A stretch of DNA of 64,000 nt from Streptomyces roseofulvus (GTDB lineage Bacteria; Actinomycetota; Actinomycetes; Streptomycetales; Streptomycetaceae): NCBI RefSeq assembly GCF_039534915.1, contig NZ_BAAAWE010000001.1, positions 6,820,001 to 6,884,000 on the forward strand, in the 5' to 3' direction. Below, one piece after another: positions 34,806-43,392 of this stretch (position 1 is the stretch's first letter; every line of letters begins with the position of its first letter). The position numbers and the translations under genes were made by a program. The notes beneath the pieces are model-generated. The model worked only from the letters and a program-made list of their open reading frames with translations. It ran no database searches and was not told the DNA's origin.

Positions 34806-35720
34806 TCAGCTCTTGACCGCGCCGGCCGTGATGCCGCCCACGATGTGCTTGCCCAGGAAGGCGAAGACCAGCAGCAGCGGCACGGTCGATATGAGCGCGC
34901 CGGTCAGCACGATCGCGTGGTCCACGGTGTGGTTGCCCGCGCCGAGTCCGGCGAGCGCGACCTGGAGGGTCGGGTTGCCGTCCGGGGTGAGCGCGATGAA
35001 CGGCCAGAAGAAGTCGTTCCACGCCTGCACGAAGACGAGCATGCCGAGCACGGCCATGGCCGGCCGGGCCACCGGGAAGACGACGTGCCAGATGACGCGG
35101 AGGCTGTGCGCCCCGTCCATCCGGGCCGCCTCGACCAGTTCGACGGGCAGCGCCTCGACCAGGAACTGGCGCATGAAGAAGACACCGAAGGCCGCGACGA
35201 GCGAGGGCAGCACCACGGACTGGAGCTGGTCGAACCAGCCGAGGTCGGTGATGATCTGGTAGAGCGGGATGACGCTGAGCTGCGGGGGGATCGTCATGGT
35301 GGCGACCACCAGCGAGAGCAGCATGCCGCGGCCCTTGAAGGGCAGCTTGGCGAAGGCGAAGCCGGCGAGGGTGGAGAAGAGGACGGTCGAGGCGGCCACC
35401 AGGCTCGCCACGACGGTGGTGTTGATCAGCGCCTCGCCCATGTCGACCTGGTCCCAGGCGAAGCTGAGGTTGTCGAGGAGGCGGGAGCCGGGCAGCAGCG
35501 GCGCCGGGGCCTGGACCACCCGGTCGCCGGTGTGCGAGGCGGCGACCACGTTCCAGTACAGCGGGAAGAGCGAGACGATCGTGGCGGCGACCAGCAGGAC
35601 GTAGGTGAGCGGTCCGGCGTGGTGCTGCCGGCCCGCCGTCTGGCGGAAGCGGCGGCGCGCCGGGCGCTCGCCGGGCGTCTTCGGCTCGACGGTCGGGGTG
35701 GTGTCGAGGGTGCGGGCCAT
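34806..35720 (-). CDS. cebG: Cellobiose/cellotriose ABC permease CebG
   Basis: A 304-residue inner-membrane permease of the MalG type with six helices. The ATPase-coupling EAA loop is EALPVELVEAARMDGAHSLR, and the terminal segment HIVGGITAGAVKS is typical. With CebF it forms the channel for cello-oligosaccharides delivered by CebE; the ATPase is normally the shared MsiK, which is not in this window. The ATG at 35720 lies 2 bp after the cebF stop, so the two are co-translated. Confidence 0.92.
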   Translation of the reverse strand: MARTLDTTPTVEPKTPGERPARRRFRQTAGRQHHAGPLTYVLLVAATIVSLFPLYWNVVAASHTGDRVVQAPAPLLPGSRLLDNLSFAWDQVDMGEALINTTVVASLVAASTVLFSTLAGFAFAKLPFKGRGMLLSLVVATMTIPPQLSVIPLYQIITDLGWFDQLQSVVLPSLVAAFGVFFMRQFLVEALPVELVEAARMDGAHSLRVIWHVVFPVARPAMAVLGMLVFVQAWNDFFWPFIALTPDGNPTLQVALAGLGAGNHTVDHAIVLTGALISTVPLLLVFAFLGKHIVGGITAGAVKS

Positions 35721-35722
35721 GG

Positions 35723-36733
35723 TCAGTCCCCCAGCTTCTTGCGGTTGCGGCGGGAGACGAGCGCCTGGATGCCGCCGAGGAGCAGCAGGAGCGCCAGCAT
35801 GACCCAGGCGATCGCCGAGGCGGAGCCCAGCGCGCCGGTGATCCATCCCTTTTCGTACATCAGGAGGCTCAGCGTCTGGAACTGGTGGCCGCTGCCGCCG
35901 CTGATGCCGACGCTGCCGCCGAAGAGCATCGGCTCGCCGAAGAGCTGGGTGGCGCCGATGGTGGAGACGATGATGGTGAAGAAGATCGTCGGCCGGATGG
36001 AGGGGATGGTGACGCTGATGAACTGGCGCCAGCGGGAGGCCCCGTCCAGCGAGGCGGCCTCGTAGAGGTCCTGCGGCACGGCCTGCATGGCGGCGAGGTA
36101 GATCAGCGCGTTGTAGCCGGTCCAGCGCCAGGTGACGATCACGGAGATCGCGATCTGCGCCGGCCACTTGGAGTTGTTCCAGTCGATCGGCCCGATCCCG
36201 ACCCAGTCGAGGAGGGTGTTGATCATCCCGTAGTCGGTGTTGAAGAGCTGGGCGAAGACCAGCGTCGCCGCCGCGATCGAGGTGGCGTACGGGGCGAGGA
36301 TCGCGACCCGGAAGAAGCCGCGGCCGCGGAGCTTGTAGTTCAGCAGGTGGGCGAGGCCGAGGGCCATCAGCAGCTGCGGGACGGTGGAGATGACGCCGAT
36401 GGTGAAGGTGTTGAGCAGCGCGTTCCAGAAGAACTCGCTGGTGGCGAGGTCCGTGTAGTTCTCCAGGCCCTTCCACTCGGCGGTGCCGCCGAGCTCGACC
36501 CGGTTGAGCGAGAGGTAGCCGGTGTAGATCAGCGGGAAGAGGCCGAAGGCGGCGAAGGTGAGGAAGAAGGGGGCGATGAAGACGTACGGGATCGCCTTGA
36601 CGTCCCAGCGGTAGAGGGTGCTGCGCCAGCCTCCGGGGCCGGAGCGGCGGCGCCGGCCGCGGGGGGCGGGCGGGGAGGGCGGTGCGGCGGGCGGCGGGGT
36701 GCCGCCCTGCTCCGCCCGTACGGAGGTGGCCAC
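35723..36733 (-). CDS. cebF: Cellobiose/cellotriose ABC permease CebF
   Basis: A 336-residue inner-membrane permease of the MalF type. After a proline-rich cytoplasmic start come six helices, beginning with AIPYVFIAPFFLTFAAFGLF; the EAA loop is VPQDLYEAASLDGASRWR. It pairs with CebG. The start is a GTG preceded by GGAAGGAC; the frame extends further upstream into shadow sequence. A 16-bp hairpin lies in the gap from cebE. Confidence 0.92.
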   Translation of the reverse strand: MATSVRAEQGGTPPPAAPPSPPAPRGRRRRSGPGGWRSTLYRWDVKAIPYVFIAPFFLTFAAFGLFPLIYTGYLSLNRVELGGTAEWKGLENYTDLATSEFFWNALLNTFTIGVISTVPQLLMALGLAHLLNYKLRGRGFFRVAILAPYATSIAAATLVFAQLFNTDYGMINTLLDWVGIGPIDWNNSKWPAQIAISVIVTWRWTGYNALIYLAAMQAVPQDLYEAASLDGASRWRQFISVTIPSIRPTIFFTIIVSTIGATQLFGEPMLFGGSVGISGGSGHQFQTLSLLMYEKGWITGALGSASAIAWVMLALLLLLGGIQALVSRRNRKKLGD

Positions 36734-36775
36734 GGGTGGCGTCCTTCCAGGTCGATGCGTGCGGTGGTGCGGACG

Positions 36776-36814
36776 GTGCCGGCCCGCCGCCCGTCGCTGG
36801 CGGCGGGCCGGCAC
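36776..36814 (-). promoter_or_regulatory. Intercistronic stem-loop between cebE and cebF
   Basis: GTGCCGGCCCGCCGCC pairs perfectly over 16 bp with GGCGGCGGGCCGGCAC around a 7-nt loop. It starts 10 nt after the cebE stop. Such hairpins after the binding-protein gene of ABC operons cause partial termination or protect the upstream message, giving more binding protein than permease. There is no promoter-like sequence between it and cebF. Confidence 0.75.
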
Positions 36815-36824
36815 ACGGTCCCCG

Positions 36825-38162
36825 CTACTGGTCGATCTTGTCCTCGACCAGCTTCTTGACGTTCTCCCACGCCTTGGCCGGGTCGGTGCCCCGCTGCTCG
36901 ATGTCGAGGATGCCGTTGTCGGTGAGGAAGGTCTTCACCTGGCCGTCGTAGCGGCTGATCACGGCGGGCTGGATGCCGGCCGCCGCCGAGGAGAAGATCT
37001 TGCCGACGGGGGTGTCGCCGAAGTACGGCAGCTTGGCGTTCTGCACGGTGGACGAGAGGAGGGTGTCCTTGGTGGACGGGATGTTGCCGTTCACCGCGAA
37101 GACCTTGGCGTGCTGCTCGGGGGCGGTCAGCCAGGCGGCGAGCTCGGCGGCCTCCTTGGCGTGCTTGCTCGCCTTGGGCACGGCGAGGAAGGAGCCGCCC
37201 CAGTTGCCGGCGACCGGCGGCGCGGCGATGTCCCACTTGCCCTGGTTGGCGGGGCCGGCCTGGTCCTTGATGATGCCGGTCATCCAGGAGGGGCAGGCGA
37301 CGGTGGCGAACTTGGAGTTCTTGAAGGCCGCGTTCCAGGTGCCCTTCTCGTCGAACTGGCGCAGCTTGGCGGTGAGTCCGCCCTCGGCCGCCTTCACGCC
37401 GAGCTCCCACGCCTTCTTCACGCCGGGGCTGTTCTCCCAGTCGAGCTGGCCGCTGGAGTTCGCGTACTGGACCGGGTCGCTGGAGAGCACCGCGTTGAAG
37501 AGGCCGCTCGCGGAGTCGTGGAAGGCGGTGCCGGCCGGCGCGTTCTTCTTGTACGTCTCGCCGACCGTGAGGAACTTCGACCAGTCGCCGTTCCACAGCT
37601 TGCCGACCTCTTCGCGGTCGGTGGGCAGCTTGGCCTTGCCGAAGAGCTCCTTGTTGTAGCAGACGGCCATCGGGCCGATGTCGGTGCCGAGGGCGATGAC
37701 CTTGCCGTCGCCGGTGGTGGCCTGCTTGACCTTCCAGTCGAGGAACTTGGAGGTGTCGGCGCCGCCCTCCTTGCTCAGGTCGACCCACTTGGAGGCCATG
37801 CTCTCGCCGGTGGCCTCGGCGATGTAGCCGACCTCGATCGCCTGGATGTCGGCGACGCCGCTGTTCTGGGAGAGGCGCAGCTTCAGGGTGTCCCAGTACT
37901 TCTGACCGTCGGAGACGTTCGACTCCTCGATCTTGATGTTCGGGTGGAGCCGCTCGTACTCCGCGTAGAGCTTCGCGCCCGTCTTGTTGTCGTAGCCGAA
38001 CGAGCCGAAGGTGCCGACCCGCAGCGTGATCTTGCCGGCGTCCTTCCCGGCCTCGTCGTCCGTGTCGCTTCCGCAACCGGTGAGCAGGACCGTGCCGGTC
38101 ACCACTGCGGCGACCGCCGCGGCGGCCGTGCGACGACCACGTCTGCTGCTGGAAGTGCGCAT
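36825..38162 (-). CDS. cebE: Cellobiose/cellotriose-binding lipoprotein CebE
   Basis: A 445-residue solute-binding lipoprotein. The signal is RRGRRTAAAAVAAVV with lipobox LLTGC, so it is tethered outside the membrane, where it captures cello-oligosaccharides for CebFG. The mature part is a family 1 binding protein (ITLRVGTFGSFGYDNKTGAK, SGVADIQAIEVGYIAEATG, FATVACPSWMTGII). The ATG at 38162 has GAGGAG 6 nt upstream and is preferred to the ATG at 38180. Expression is controlled by the CebR box at 38272-38285. Confidence 0.93.
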   Translation of the reverse strand: MRTSSSRRGRRTAAAAVAAVVTGTVLLTGCGSDTDDEAGKDAGKITLRVGTFGSFGYDNKTGAKLYAEYERLHPNIKIEESNVSDGQKYWDTLKLRLSQNSGVADIQAIEVGYIAEATGESMASKWVDLSKEGGADTSKFLDWKVKQATTGDGKVIALGTDIGPMAVCYNKELFGKAKLPTDREEVGKLWNGDWSKFLTVGETYKKNAPAGTAFHDSASGLFNAVLSSDPVQYANSSGQLDWENSPGVKKAWELGVKAAEGGLTAKLRQFDEKGTWNAAFKNSKFATVACPSWMTGIIKDQAGPANQGKWDIAAPPVAGNWGGSFLAVPKASKHAKEAAELAAWLTAPEQHAKVFAVNGNIPSTKDTLLSSTVQNAKLPYFGDTPVGKIFSSAAAGIQPAVISRYDGQVKTFLTDNGILDIEQRGTDPAKAWENVKKLVEDKIDQ

Positions 38163-38271
38163 TCCACTCTCCTCGTCCAAGGTGGTGCTCGTTGTGCGCC
38201 AAGAGGTCCGGCCGGCTGCTCGCGGCTCGGCGGGCCCTGGGACCTGATGCAGGCTGTGCCGACTCCCCTGA

Positions 38272-38285
38272 TGGGAGCGCTCCCA
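38272..38285. promoter_or_regulatory. CebR operator before cebE
   Basis: Perfect TGGGAGCGCTCCCA, about 110 bp upstream of cebE. On the minus strand a TTGACA (38323-38328) lies upstream and would be the -35 box, placing the operator near or just after the transcription start. Confidence 0.9.
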
Positions 38286-38447
38286 CGTCGTTGCCGGAAG
38301 GTTGCCGCCGGGGAGGTGGGGGTGTCAAGACATGAACGCGGATTCGTTACCGGAAGGTGTTCGGCGGGTTTCGGGGCGCCAGGACGCGGGTCTTCACGTC
38401 ATCTCCTGAACGCGCGCGTGGCGCGGCGGGAGGGCGGTGCTCTAGGG

Positions 38448-38461
38448 TGGGAGCGCTCCCA
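38448..38461. promoter_or_regulatory. CebR operator before cebR
   Basis: Perfect TGGGAGCGCTCCCA overlapping a -10-like TAGGGT (38443-38448), about 93 bp upstream of the cebR start. It indicates autoregulation. Confidence 0.88.
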
Positions 38462-38553
38462 TCCCGGTGGGGCCCCCGCGGGCCCCTTTCCACCTGCACG
38501 GCCGCTCCGCCCGCCGGAGGGTCCGCCCAGCCGAGGCCCTGGTGAGCGGCGCG

Positions 38554-39600
38554 ATGTCCGACGAGGGGAGTACGGCGACGGTGAACGGACGGCAGAACAG
38601 CAGACCCACCCTGGAGCAGGTCGCGGCCCGTGCCGGGGTCGGCCGGGGCACCGTCTCGCGGGTCATCAACGGCTCCCCGCGCGTGAGCGAGCAGACCCGC
38701 GCCGCCGTGGCGCGGGCCGTCGCCGAGCTCGGCTACGTACCCAACCAGGCCGCCCGCGCGCTCGCCGGCAGCCGCACGGACGCCGTCGCCCTCGTCATCC
38801 CGGAGGCCGAGGCGCGGCTCTTCGCCGAGCCCTACTTCCTCGACCTCATCCGCGGCGTCAGCGCCGAACTGGCCGAGGCCGACAAGCAACTGCTGCTCAC
38901 CCTGGTCCGCAGCGAGCAGGAGCGCCAGCGCTTCGAGCAGTACCTGGCCGCCCAGCGCGTCGACGGCGTCCTCCTCGCCTCCGTGCACGGCGACGACCCG
39001 CTGCCCGACCGCATCCGCGAACTCGGCATCCCGGTCGTCATGAACGGGCGCCGCTCCGAGGCCGAGCCCGTCCCCTACGTCGACTCCGACAACATCGGCG
39101 CCGGCCGCGCCGCCGTCGCCCACCTGGTGGGCCGCGGCAGGCGGCGCATCGCCACCGTCACCGGCCCGCTGGACATGTACGTCGCCCGGGCCCGTCTCGG
39201 CGGCTACCGCGCCGGCCTCGCCGAGGCGGGCCACGCGCCCGACGAGGGCCTGGTCGCGCCCGGCGACTTCACCGAGGCGGGCGGCCGCGCGGCCATGCGC
39301 GAACTCCTCGCCCGCCGCCCGGACCTGGACGCCGTCTTCGTCGCCTCCGACGTGATGGCCGCCGGCGCCCGCGGCGCCCTGCGCGAGGCGGGCCGCCGCA
39401 TCCCCGAGGACGTGGCCCTCGTCGGCGTCGACGACTCCCCGGTGGCCCGCCTGATGGACCCGCCGCTGACGAGCGTCCGGCAGCCGACGGAGCGCATGGG
39501 CCGCACGATGGCCCGGATGCTCCTCCACGCCGTCGCGGGCTCGCCGGAGGACCCGCGCCGGGTCTTCCCGACGGAGCTGGTGGTCCGGGGGTCCTGCTGA
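38554..39600 (+). CDS. cebR: LacI-family cellobiose-responsive repressor CebR
   Basis: A 348-residue LacI-type regulator. The DNA-binding headpiece reads PTLEQVAARAGVGRGTVSRV, with the hinge helix QAARALAGS, followed by a periplasmic-binding-protein-like effector domain ending in PTELVVRGSC. It represses cellulase and cebEFG genes by binding TGGGAGCGCTCCCA and is released by cellobiose. Identity rests on the divergent cebEFG operon and the perfect boxes around it. The ATG at 38554 is given; a GTG at 38581 with GGGGAG 10 nt upstream is an equally good start. Confidence 0.9.
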   Translation: MSDEGSTATVNGRQNSRPTLEQVAARAGVGRGTVSRVINGSPRVSEQTRAAVARAVAELGYVPNQAARALAGSRTDAVALVIPEAEARLFAEPYFLDLIRGVSAELAEADKQLLLTLVRSEQERQRFEQYLAAQRVDGVLLASVHGDDPLPDRIRELGIPVVMNGRRSEAEPVPYVDSDNIGAGRAAVAHLVGRGRRRIATVTGPLDMYVARARLGGYRAGLAEAGHAPDEGLVAPGDFTEAGGRAAMRELLARRPDLDAVFVASDVMAAGARGALREAGRRIPEDVALVGVDDSPVARLMDPPLTSVRQPTERMGRTMARMLLHAVAGSPEDPRRVFPTELVVRGSC

Positions 39601-39638
39601 GCCCCGGGGGCGCACGCCCCGGCTCCCCGGACGAGGGA

Positions 39639-39675
39639 ACGGCCGGACGGGACCGTGGGGGTCCCGTCCGGCCGT
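39639..39675. terminator. Bidirectional terminator, perfect 16-bp stem
   Basis: ACGGCCGGACGGGACC pairs fully with GGTCCCGTCCGGCCGT around a 5-nt loop. It lies between convergent cebR and the GH6 gene. Confidence 0.82.
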
Positions 39676-39733
39676 CTCGTGGACGCTCCGGCCCCGCGCC
39701 CGGTCCGCCGGATCCGGGCGCGGGGCGGAGGGG

Positions 39734-41473
39734 TCACAGCGCCGGGTGCGCGTTCCTCATGAGCTCCTGGAACTGGGCGGAGAACCACTTGCCCGCGAGC
39801 GGCGCGTCGGGAAGGGCGCCGGACATGCTGTTGCCGTTACGGACGTTGCCCGTGTAGGTCGGGTCGCACATGCGGTCGAAGCCCTTGCCCTCGTCGTTCG
39901 GGATCTCCTTCGACGCGCCGTCGGACTCGCCCGGGGGCTTCATCCAGACGTACGCGTCGATGCCGGCGGCCGGGGCCGCCTGGGGACGCTCGCCGAGGCC
40001 CGCCCCGGACTGGTTGCACCAGTTGCCGGGGTTGATGCGCCGGTCGAAGCGGCCGCCGTTGACGTAGGTGTCGACGCTGGTGAGGGCGCCCGGACCGGTG
40101 GGCCGGGCGGTGCCGCCCCAGCCGTTCCGGGAGGTGTCGATCAGCATGCCGATCTTGCTGTCGAAGCCGATCGAGACCAGCTTGTCGCGCATCGCCTGGG
40201 CGTAGGAGAGCTCGTCGACGTACTGGTTCCAGTCGATCCACTTCGACGTGCGCACGGAGGTGCCGTTGACGCTGTCGGTGACCTTGAAGTGGTCCTCCTT
40301 CAGCGCGCTGTAGTTGGCGGTGTTCACGATGAAGCCGTGGACGTTGGCGACGGTCGAGCCCTCGGCGGTCGCGGCCGTCTTGAACAGCTCCGCGGAGGGT
40401 CCGAAGTTGGAGTCCCAGCCGAGCCAGCCGTGGTGGCCCGCGTCGACGTAGTTGTAGACGTTCGGGATCGCGCCGAGCTTGTTGAGCGCGTAGCCGACGC
40501 CCTTGATGTAGTTGCCGTTCTCCTTCATGACGTTGCAGTTGGCGGTCTCGGTCGGACGGCCGGCCACGTTCGTCACGAGGTTGGGGAGGGAGTCGATCTC
40601 GACGGTGGTGACGATCCGCAGGCCCGCGTACTTCGGGTCCGAGAGGATCGCCGCGATCGGGTCGATGTACTCGGTCTTGTAGCGGTCGATCTCCGTGGGG
40701 CCCAGCTCGCCGTTGGAGGCGAGCGCGGCGCAGTCGCGGCCGGGCAGGTTGTAGATCACGAACTGGACGACCAGCTCGCCGGAGCCCTTCTGGCGGAGGG
40801 CCTCGTCGAGGTGGGCGCGCAGGCCCATGCCGCCGTTGACGCCGTTGATCGCGGCGGTGCGGTCCAGCCAGACGCCGGTGGGCTGGTTCGAGATCCTGCT
40901 GCCGCCCGGTTCGGCGGCGGCGTTCGCGGACCACTCGGGGTTCACGTACACCTTGGCGCCGGCGTACGGGTTGTCCGCCTTCTGGCCGGGCGGGGTGGTC
41001 GGCGGCGTCGTGGGCGGGGTCGTCGGGGGCGTGGTCGGCGGGTCCGTCGGCTGCGTGGTGGTGTTGCAGGTGACGCCGTTGAGCTTGAAGGTCGTCGGTA
41101 CGGCGTTGGTCCCGCTGTAGGAGCCGTTGAAGCCGAAGGACGTCGAACCGCCGGTCGCGAGCGTGCCGTTGTAGGACATGCTCTTGGCGGTGACGGCGGC
41201 GCCGGACTGGGTGATGGTGGCGTTCCAGCCCTGGGTGACCTGCTGGTTGCCGCCGTAGCTCCACTCCAGCGTCCAGGAGGTCACCGGGTCGCCGGTGTTG
41301 GTGACCGCGACGTTGGCGCCGAAGCCGGTGTTCCACTGGTTGGTGATGGTGTAGTCGACCTTGCAGCCGGGGGTCGCGGCGCCGGCGGTGGCGCCGAAGA
41401 CCGTGGCGGTGGCCCCGGTCGCGGTGACGAGGCCGAGGGCCGCCAGAAGGGCGGTACGGCTGGTGCGGCTCAT
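39734..41473 (-). CDS. Secreted GH6 cellulase with N-terminal CBM2
   Basis: A 579-residue exported enzyme. A signal peptide (to about residue 34) is followed by a CBM2 cellulose-binding module (35-135: CKVDYTITNQWNTGFGANVA through GVTCN), a Pro-Thr linker with repeated PPTT, then a GH6 catalytic domain. GH6 marks include VQFVIYNLPGRDCAA, GLRIVTTVEIDSLPN, GFIVNTANYS and AYVWMKPPGESDG. It releases cellobiose or cuts internal bonds by an inverting mechanism. The start is the ATG at 41473; the open frame continues into the upstream GH5 region but that part is shadow. It lies 65 bp after GH5 on the same strand and probably shares its CebR-controlled promoter. Confidence 0.92.
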   Translation of the reverse strand: MSRTSRTALLAALGLVTATGATATVFGATAGAATPGCKVDYTITNQWNTGFGANVAVTNTGDPVTSWTLEWSYGGNQQVTQGWNATITQSGAAVTAKSMSYNGTLATGGSTSFGFNGSYSGTNAVPTTFKLNGVTCNTTTQPTDPPTTPPTTPPTTPPTTPPGQKADNPYAGAKVYVNPEWSANAAAEPGGSRISNQPTGVWLDRTAAINGVNGGMGLRAHLDEALRQKGSGELVVQFVIYNLPGRDCAALASNGELGPTEIDRYKTEYIDPIAAILSDPKYAGLRIVTTVEIDSLPNLVTNVAGRPTETANCNVMKENGNYIKGVGYALNKLGAIPNVYNYVDAGHHGWLGWDSNFGPSAELFKTAATAEGSTVANVHGFIVNTANYSALKEDHFKVTDSVNGTSVRTSKWIDWNQYVDELSYAQAMRDKLVSIGFDSKIGMLIDTSRNGWGGTARPTGPGALTSVDTYVNGGRFDRRINPGNWCNQSGAGLGERPQAAPAAGIDAYVWMKPPGESDGASKEIPNDEGKGFDRMCDPTYTGNVRNGNSMSGALPDAPLAGKWFSAQFQELMRNAHPAL

Positions 41474-41538
41474 GGGGGTGGGGGTTCCTTTCGGGGTGGT
41501 GTGCGGGTGGTGTGCGGGAGGGACGGGACGGGCGGACC

Positions 41539-43056
41539 TCACGGGTTCACCGCGCGCAGGTGGTCGCGCAGCCCGATGCCGAACGCGGTGGGTGTGCCGT
41601 CGTACGAACTGATCAGCGCGGGACCGGAGTTGCAGTTCCAGGTGTTCCAGGTCCAGCCCAGGTACGAGAGCCCGCGGTCGTCGAACCACTTCATGACGCG
41701 GTCGATGAACGCGTGTCCGCAGGTGTTCTCGCCGATCTCGCCGGCCAGCAGGGGTACCTGCGCGGCGACGGGGGCGAGGGTGTCGTTCCAGCACGTCTCG
41801 GTGGAGCAGGTGTTGAAGTTGTAGACGTGCCAGGCGGCGGCCAGATTCGCCGCCGGATCCGTGGGGCGGTACGTCAGCCACTGGCTGAGGTCGTTGGAGT
41901 ACGCGAGGCCCGGGACGAGGATCAGGTTCTTCGCCCCCGTGGCGCGGACCGCGTCCACCAGGTCCTGCATGCCGGCGACCTCGTACCCGATGCCGGGGCA
42001 GGTGCCGCCGTCGCGCCAGCAGGTCCACGCCTGGGTCGCGGTGGCGGTCGCCCGGTCCGGATAGGGCTCGTTGAAGAGGTCGAAGACGACCCGCTTGTCG
42101 TGCTTGAACGTGTCGGCCACCGAGGTCCAGAACGCCGGGGTGTACCGGGCGTTGGGCATCGGCTTCTGGCACGAGGCGTGCACGTCGGCGCAGCCGGCGG
42201 AGTTGCCGGTGTACTGGCCGTGGCTCCAGTGCAGTTCGACCACCGGGGTCATGCCGTGGGCGAGGACCTTGGCGACCAGGTCCTTGACGGCGCCGACGTA
42301 GGGGGCGCCCCGGTACTCGGGCTTGATGTTGTCCAGGCCGAGCCAGCACTCCTCGTTCAGGGGGATGCGGACCGTGTTGGCCTTCCAGTCGGCGATCGCC
42401 TTCACGGAGGCGTCGTCGACCGGACCGTCCCAGATGCCGTAGCCCTGGACGCACATGAACTCGCCGCCGGAGCGGTTGACGCCGAGCAGCCGGCGGACCG
42501 CGCCGTTCTGGTCGGTGAACGTGTTGCCGGTGACGGACAGTTCGGGCGCGCCGGTGACGGGGGTCGGCGGCTGCGAGGTGGGCGGGGTGGTGGGTGGCGT
42601 GGTCGGGGGAGTGGTCGTCGGCGGGGTGGTCGGCCCGTCGACGTCGCAGGCCACTCCGCCGAGCGTGAACGCGGCCGGGGCGGTGTTGGCCCCCGTCCAC
42701 GACGCGATGAACCCCGTCGTCACCTTCGCGCCGGTGCCGAGCTGGGCGTTCCAGCTCTCGTTGGCGACGGTGACGGCGGCGCCGGACTGGGTCCACTTGC
42801 CGCCCCAGCCCTGGCTGACCTGCTGGCCGGCCGGGAAGGAGAAGCCGAGGCTCCAGCCGTTCAGCGCGGTGCTGTGGTTGGTGACGGTGAGCGCACCCTG
42901 GAAGCCGCCGGTCCACTGGTTGGTGACCGAGTACTCCACGGTGCAGACGGGTGCGGCCGCGGCTCCTGAGGCCGTACCCACGACGGCGAGCGCGGTGCTC
43001 GCCGCCATGACCGCTGCTCCTGCGAGCAGCGCGGTGAGACGTGGGGGATGTCGCAT
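41539..43056 (-). CDS. Secreted GH5 cellulase with N-terminal CBM2
   Basis: A 505-residue exported endoglucanase. Signal peptide to about residue 35, CBM2 module (38-137, VCTVEYSVTNQWTGGFQGAL), a TPPTTPPTTPP linker, then a GH5 (beta/alpha)8 domain. Acid/base Glu330 is in FDLFNEPYPD and the nucleophile Glu440 is in LLAGEIGENT. It cuts beta-1,4-glucan internally with retention. First gene of a probable GH5-GH6 operon and divergent from GH48; an imperfect CebR site lies 50 bp upstream. Confidence 0.92.
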   Translation of the reverse strand: MRHPPRLTALLAGAAVMAASTALAVVGTASGAAAAPVCTVEYSVTNQWTGGFQGALTVTNHSTALNGWSLGFSFPAGQQVSQGWGGKWTQSGAAVTVANESWNAQLGTGAKVTTGFIASWTGANTAPAAFTLGGVACDVDGPTTPPTTTPPTTPPTTPPTSQPPTPVTGAPELSVTGNTFTDQNGAVRRLLGVNRSGGEFMCVQGYGIWDGPVDDASVKAIADWKANTVRIPLNEECWLGLDNIKPEYRGAPYVGAVKDLVAKVLAHGMTPVVELHWSHGQYTGNSAGCADVHASCQKPMPNARYTPAFWTSVADTFKHDKRVVFDLFNEPYPDRATATATQAWTCWRDGGTCPGIGYEVAGMQDLVDAVRATGAKNLILVPGLAYSNDLSQWLTYRPTDPAANLAAAWHVYNFNTCSTETCWNDTLAPVAAQVPLLAGEIGENTCGHAFIDRVMKWFDDRGLSYLGWTWNTWNCNSGPALISSYDGTPTAFGIGLRDHLRAVNP

Positions 43057-43105
43057 GAGCGAGTCCTCGCAGCGAGGGCACGCCCCCTACGGCGTGCCGA
43101 CTGGA

Positions 43106-43119
43106 TGGAATCGCTCCCA
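43106..43119. promoter_or_regulatory. CebR operator (two mismatches) before GH5
   Basis: TGGAATCGCTCCCA matches the CebR palindrome in 12 of 14 bases. On the minus strand a TTGACG (43139-43144) stands 19 bp upstream of it, giving the same arrangement as at GH48. Confidence 0.7.
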
Positions 43120-43237
43120 CTGGTCGGGCAGACCGTAGCGTCAACAGCGGCCAAGCAAAAGAGGAGTTGAGGAAATTCCTCGTGTCCTGCCTTCGACTCT
43201 TCACGCATCTTGACGTGGTTGCGTCACGCTTGCACAG

Positions 43238-43251
43238 TGGGAGCGCTCCCA
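43238..43251. promoter_or_regulatory. CebR operator before GH48
   Basis: Perfect TGGGAGCGCTCCCA about 140 bp upstream of the GH48 start. A TTGACG at 43210-43215 lies 22 bp before it; the operator would overlap the -10 region or transcription start. Confidence 0.9.
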
Positions 43252-43392
43252 CTGGTTCAGGGCTTGTTCCCCCTGCCCGCGCAGGGCCTGCTTCCAAGCC
43301 CGCCCCCGCACCATCGAGCACCGCCCCGCACTCCCCGTACGGCCCGCTCAAGGCACCACCCGACCTCCCGAGCCGCGAGGAGATCCACCCGC

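Noticed and set aside
17638..43251. Repeated GGGAGCGCTCCC words considered as ends of mobile elements or repeats
   Set aside because: Each copy is upstream of a cellulose-related gene and equals the CebR site; no target duplications or transposase genes are present.
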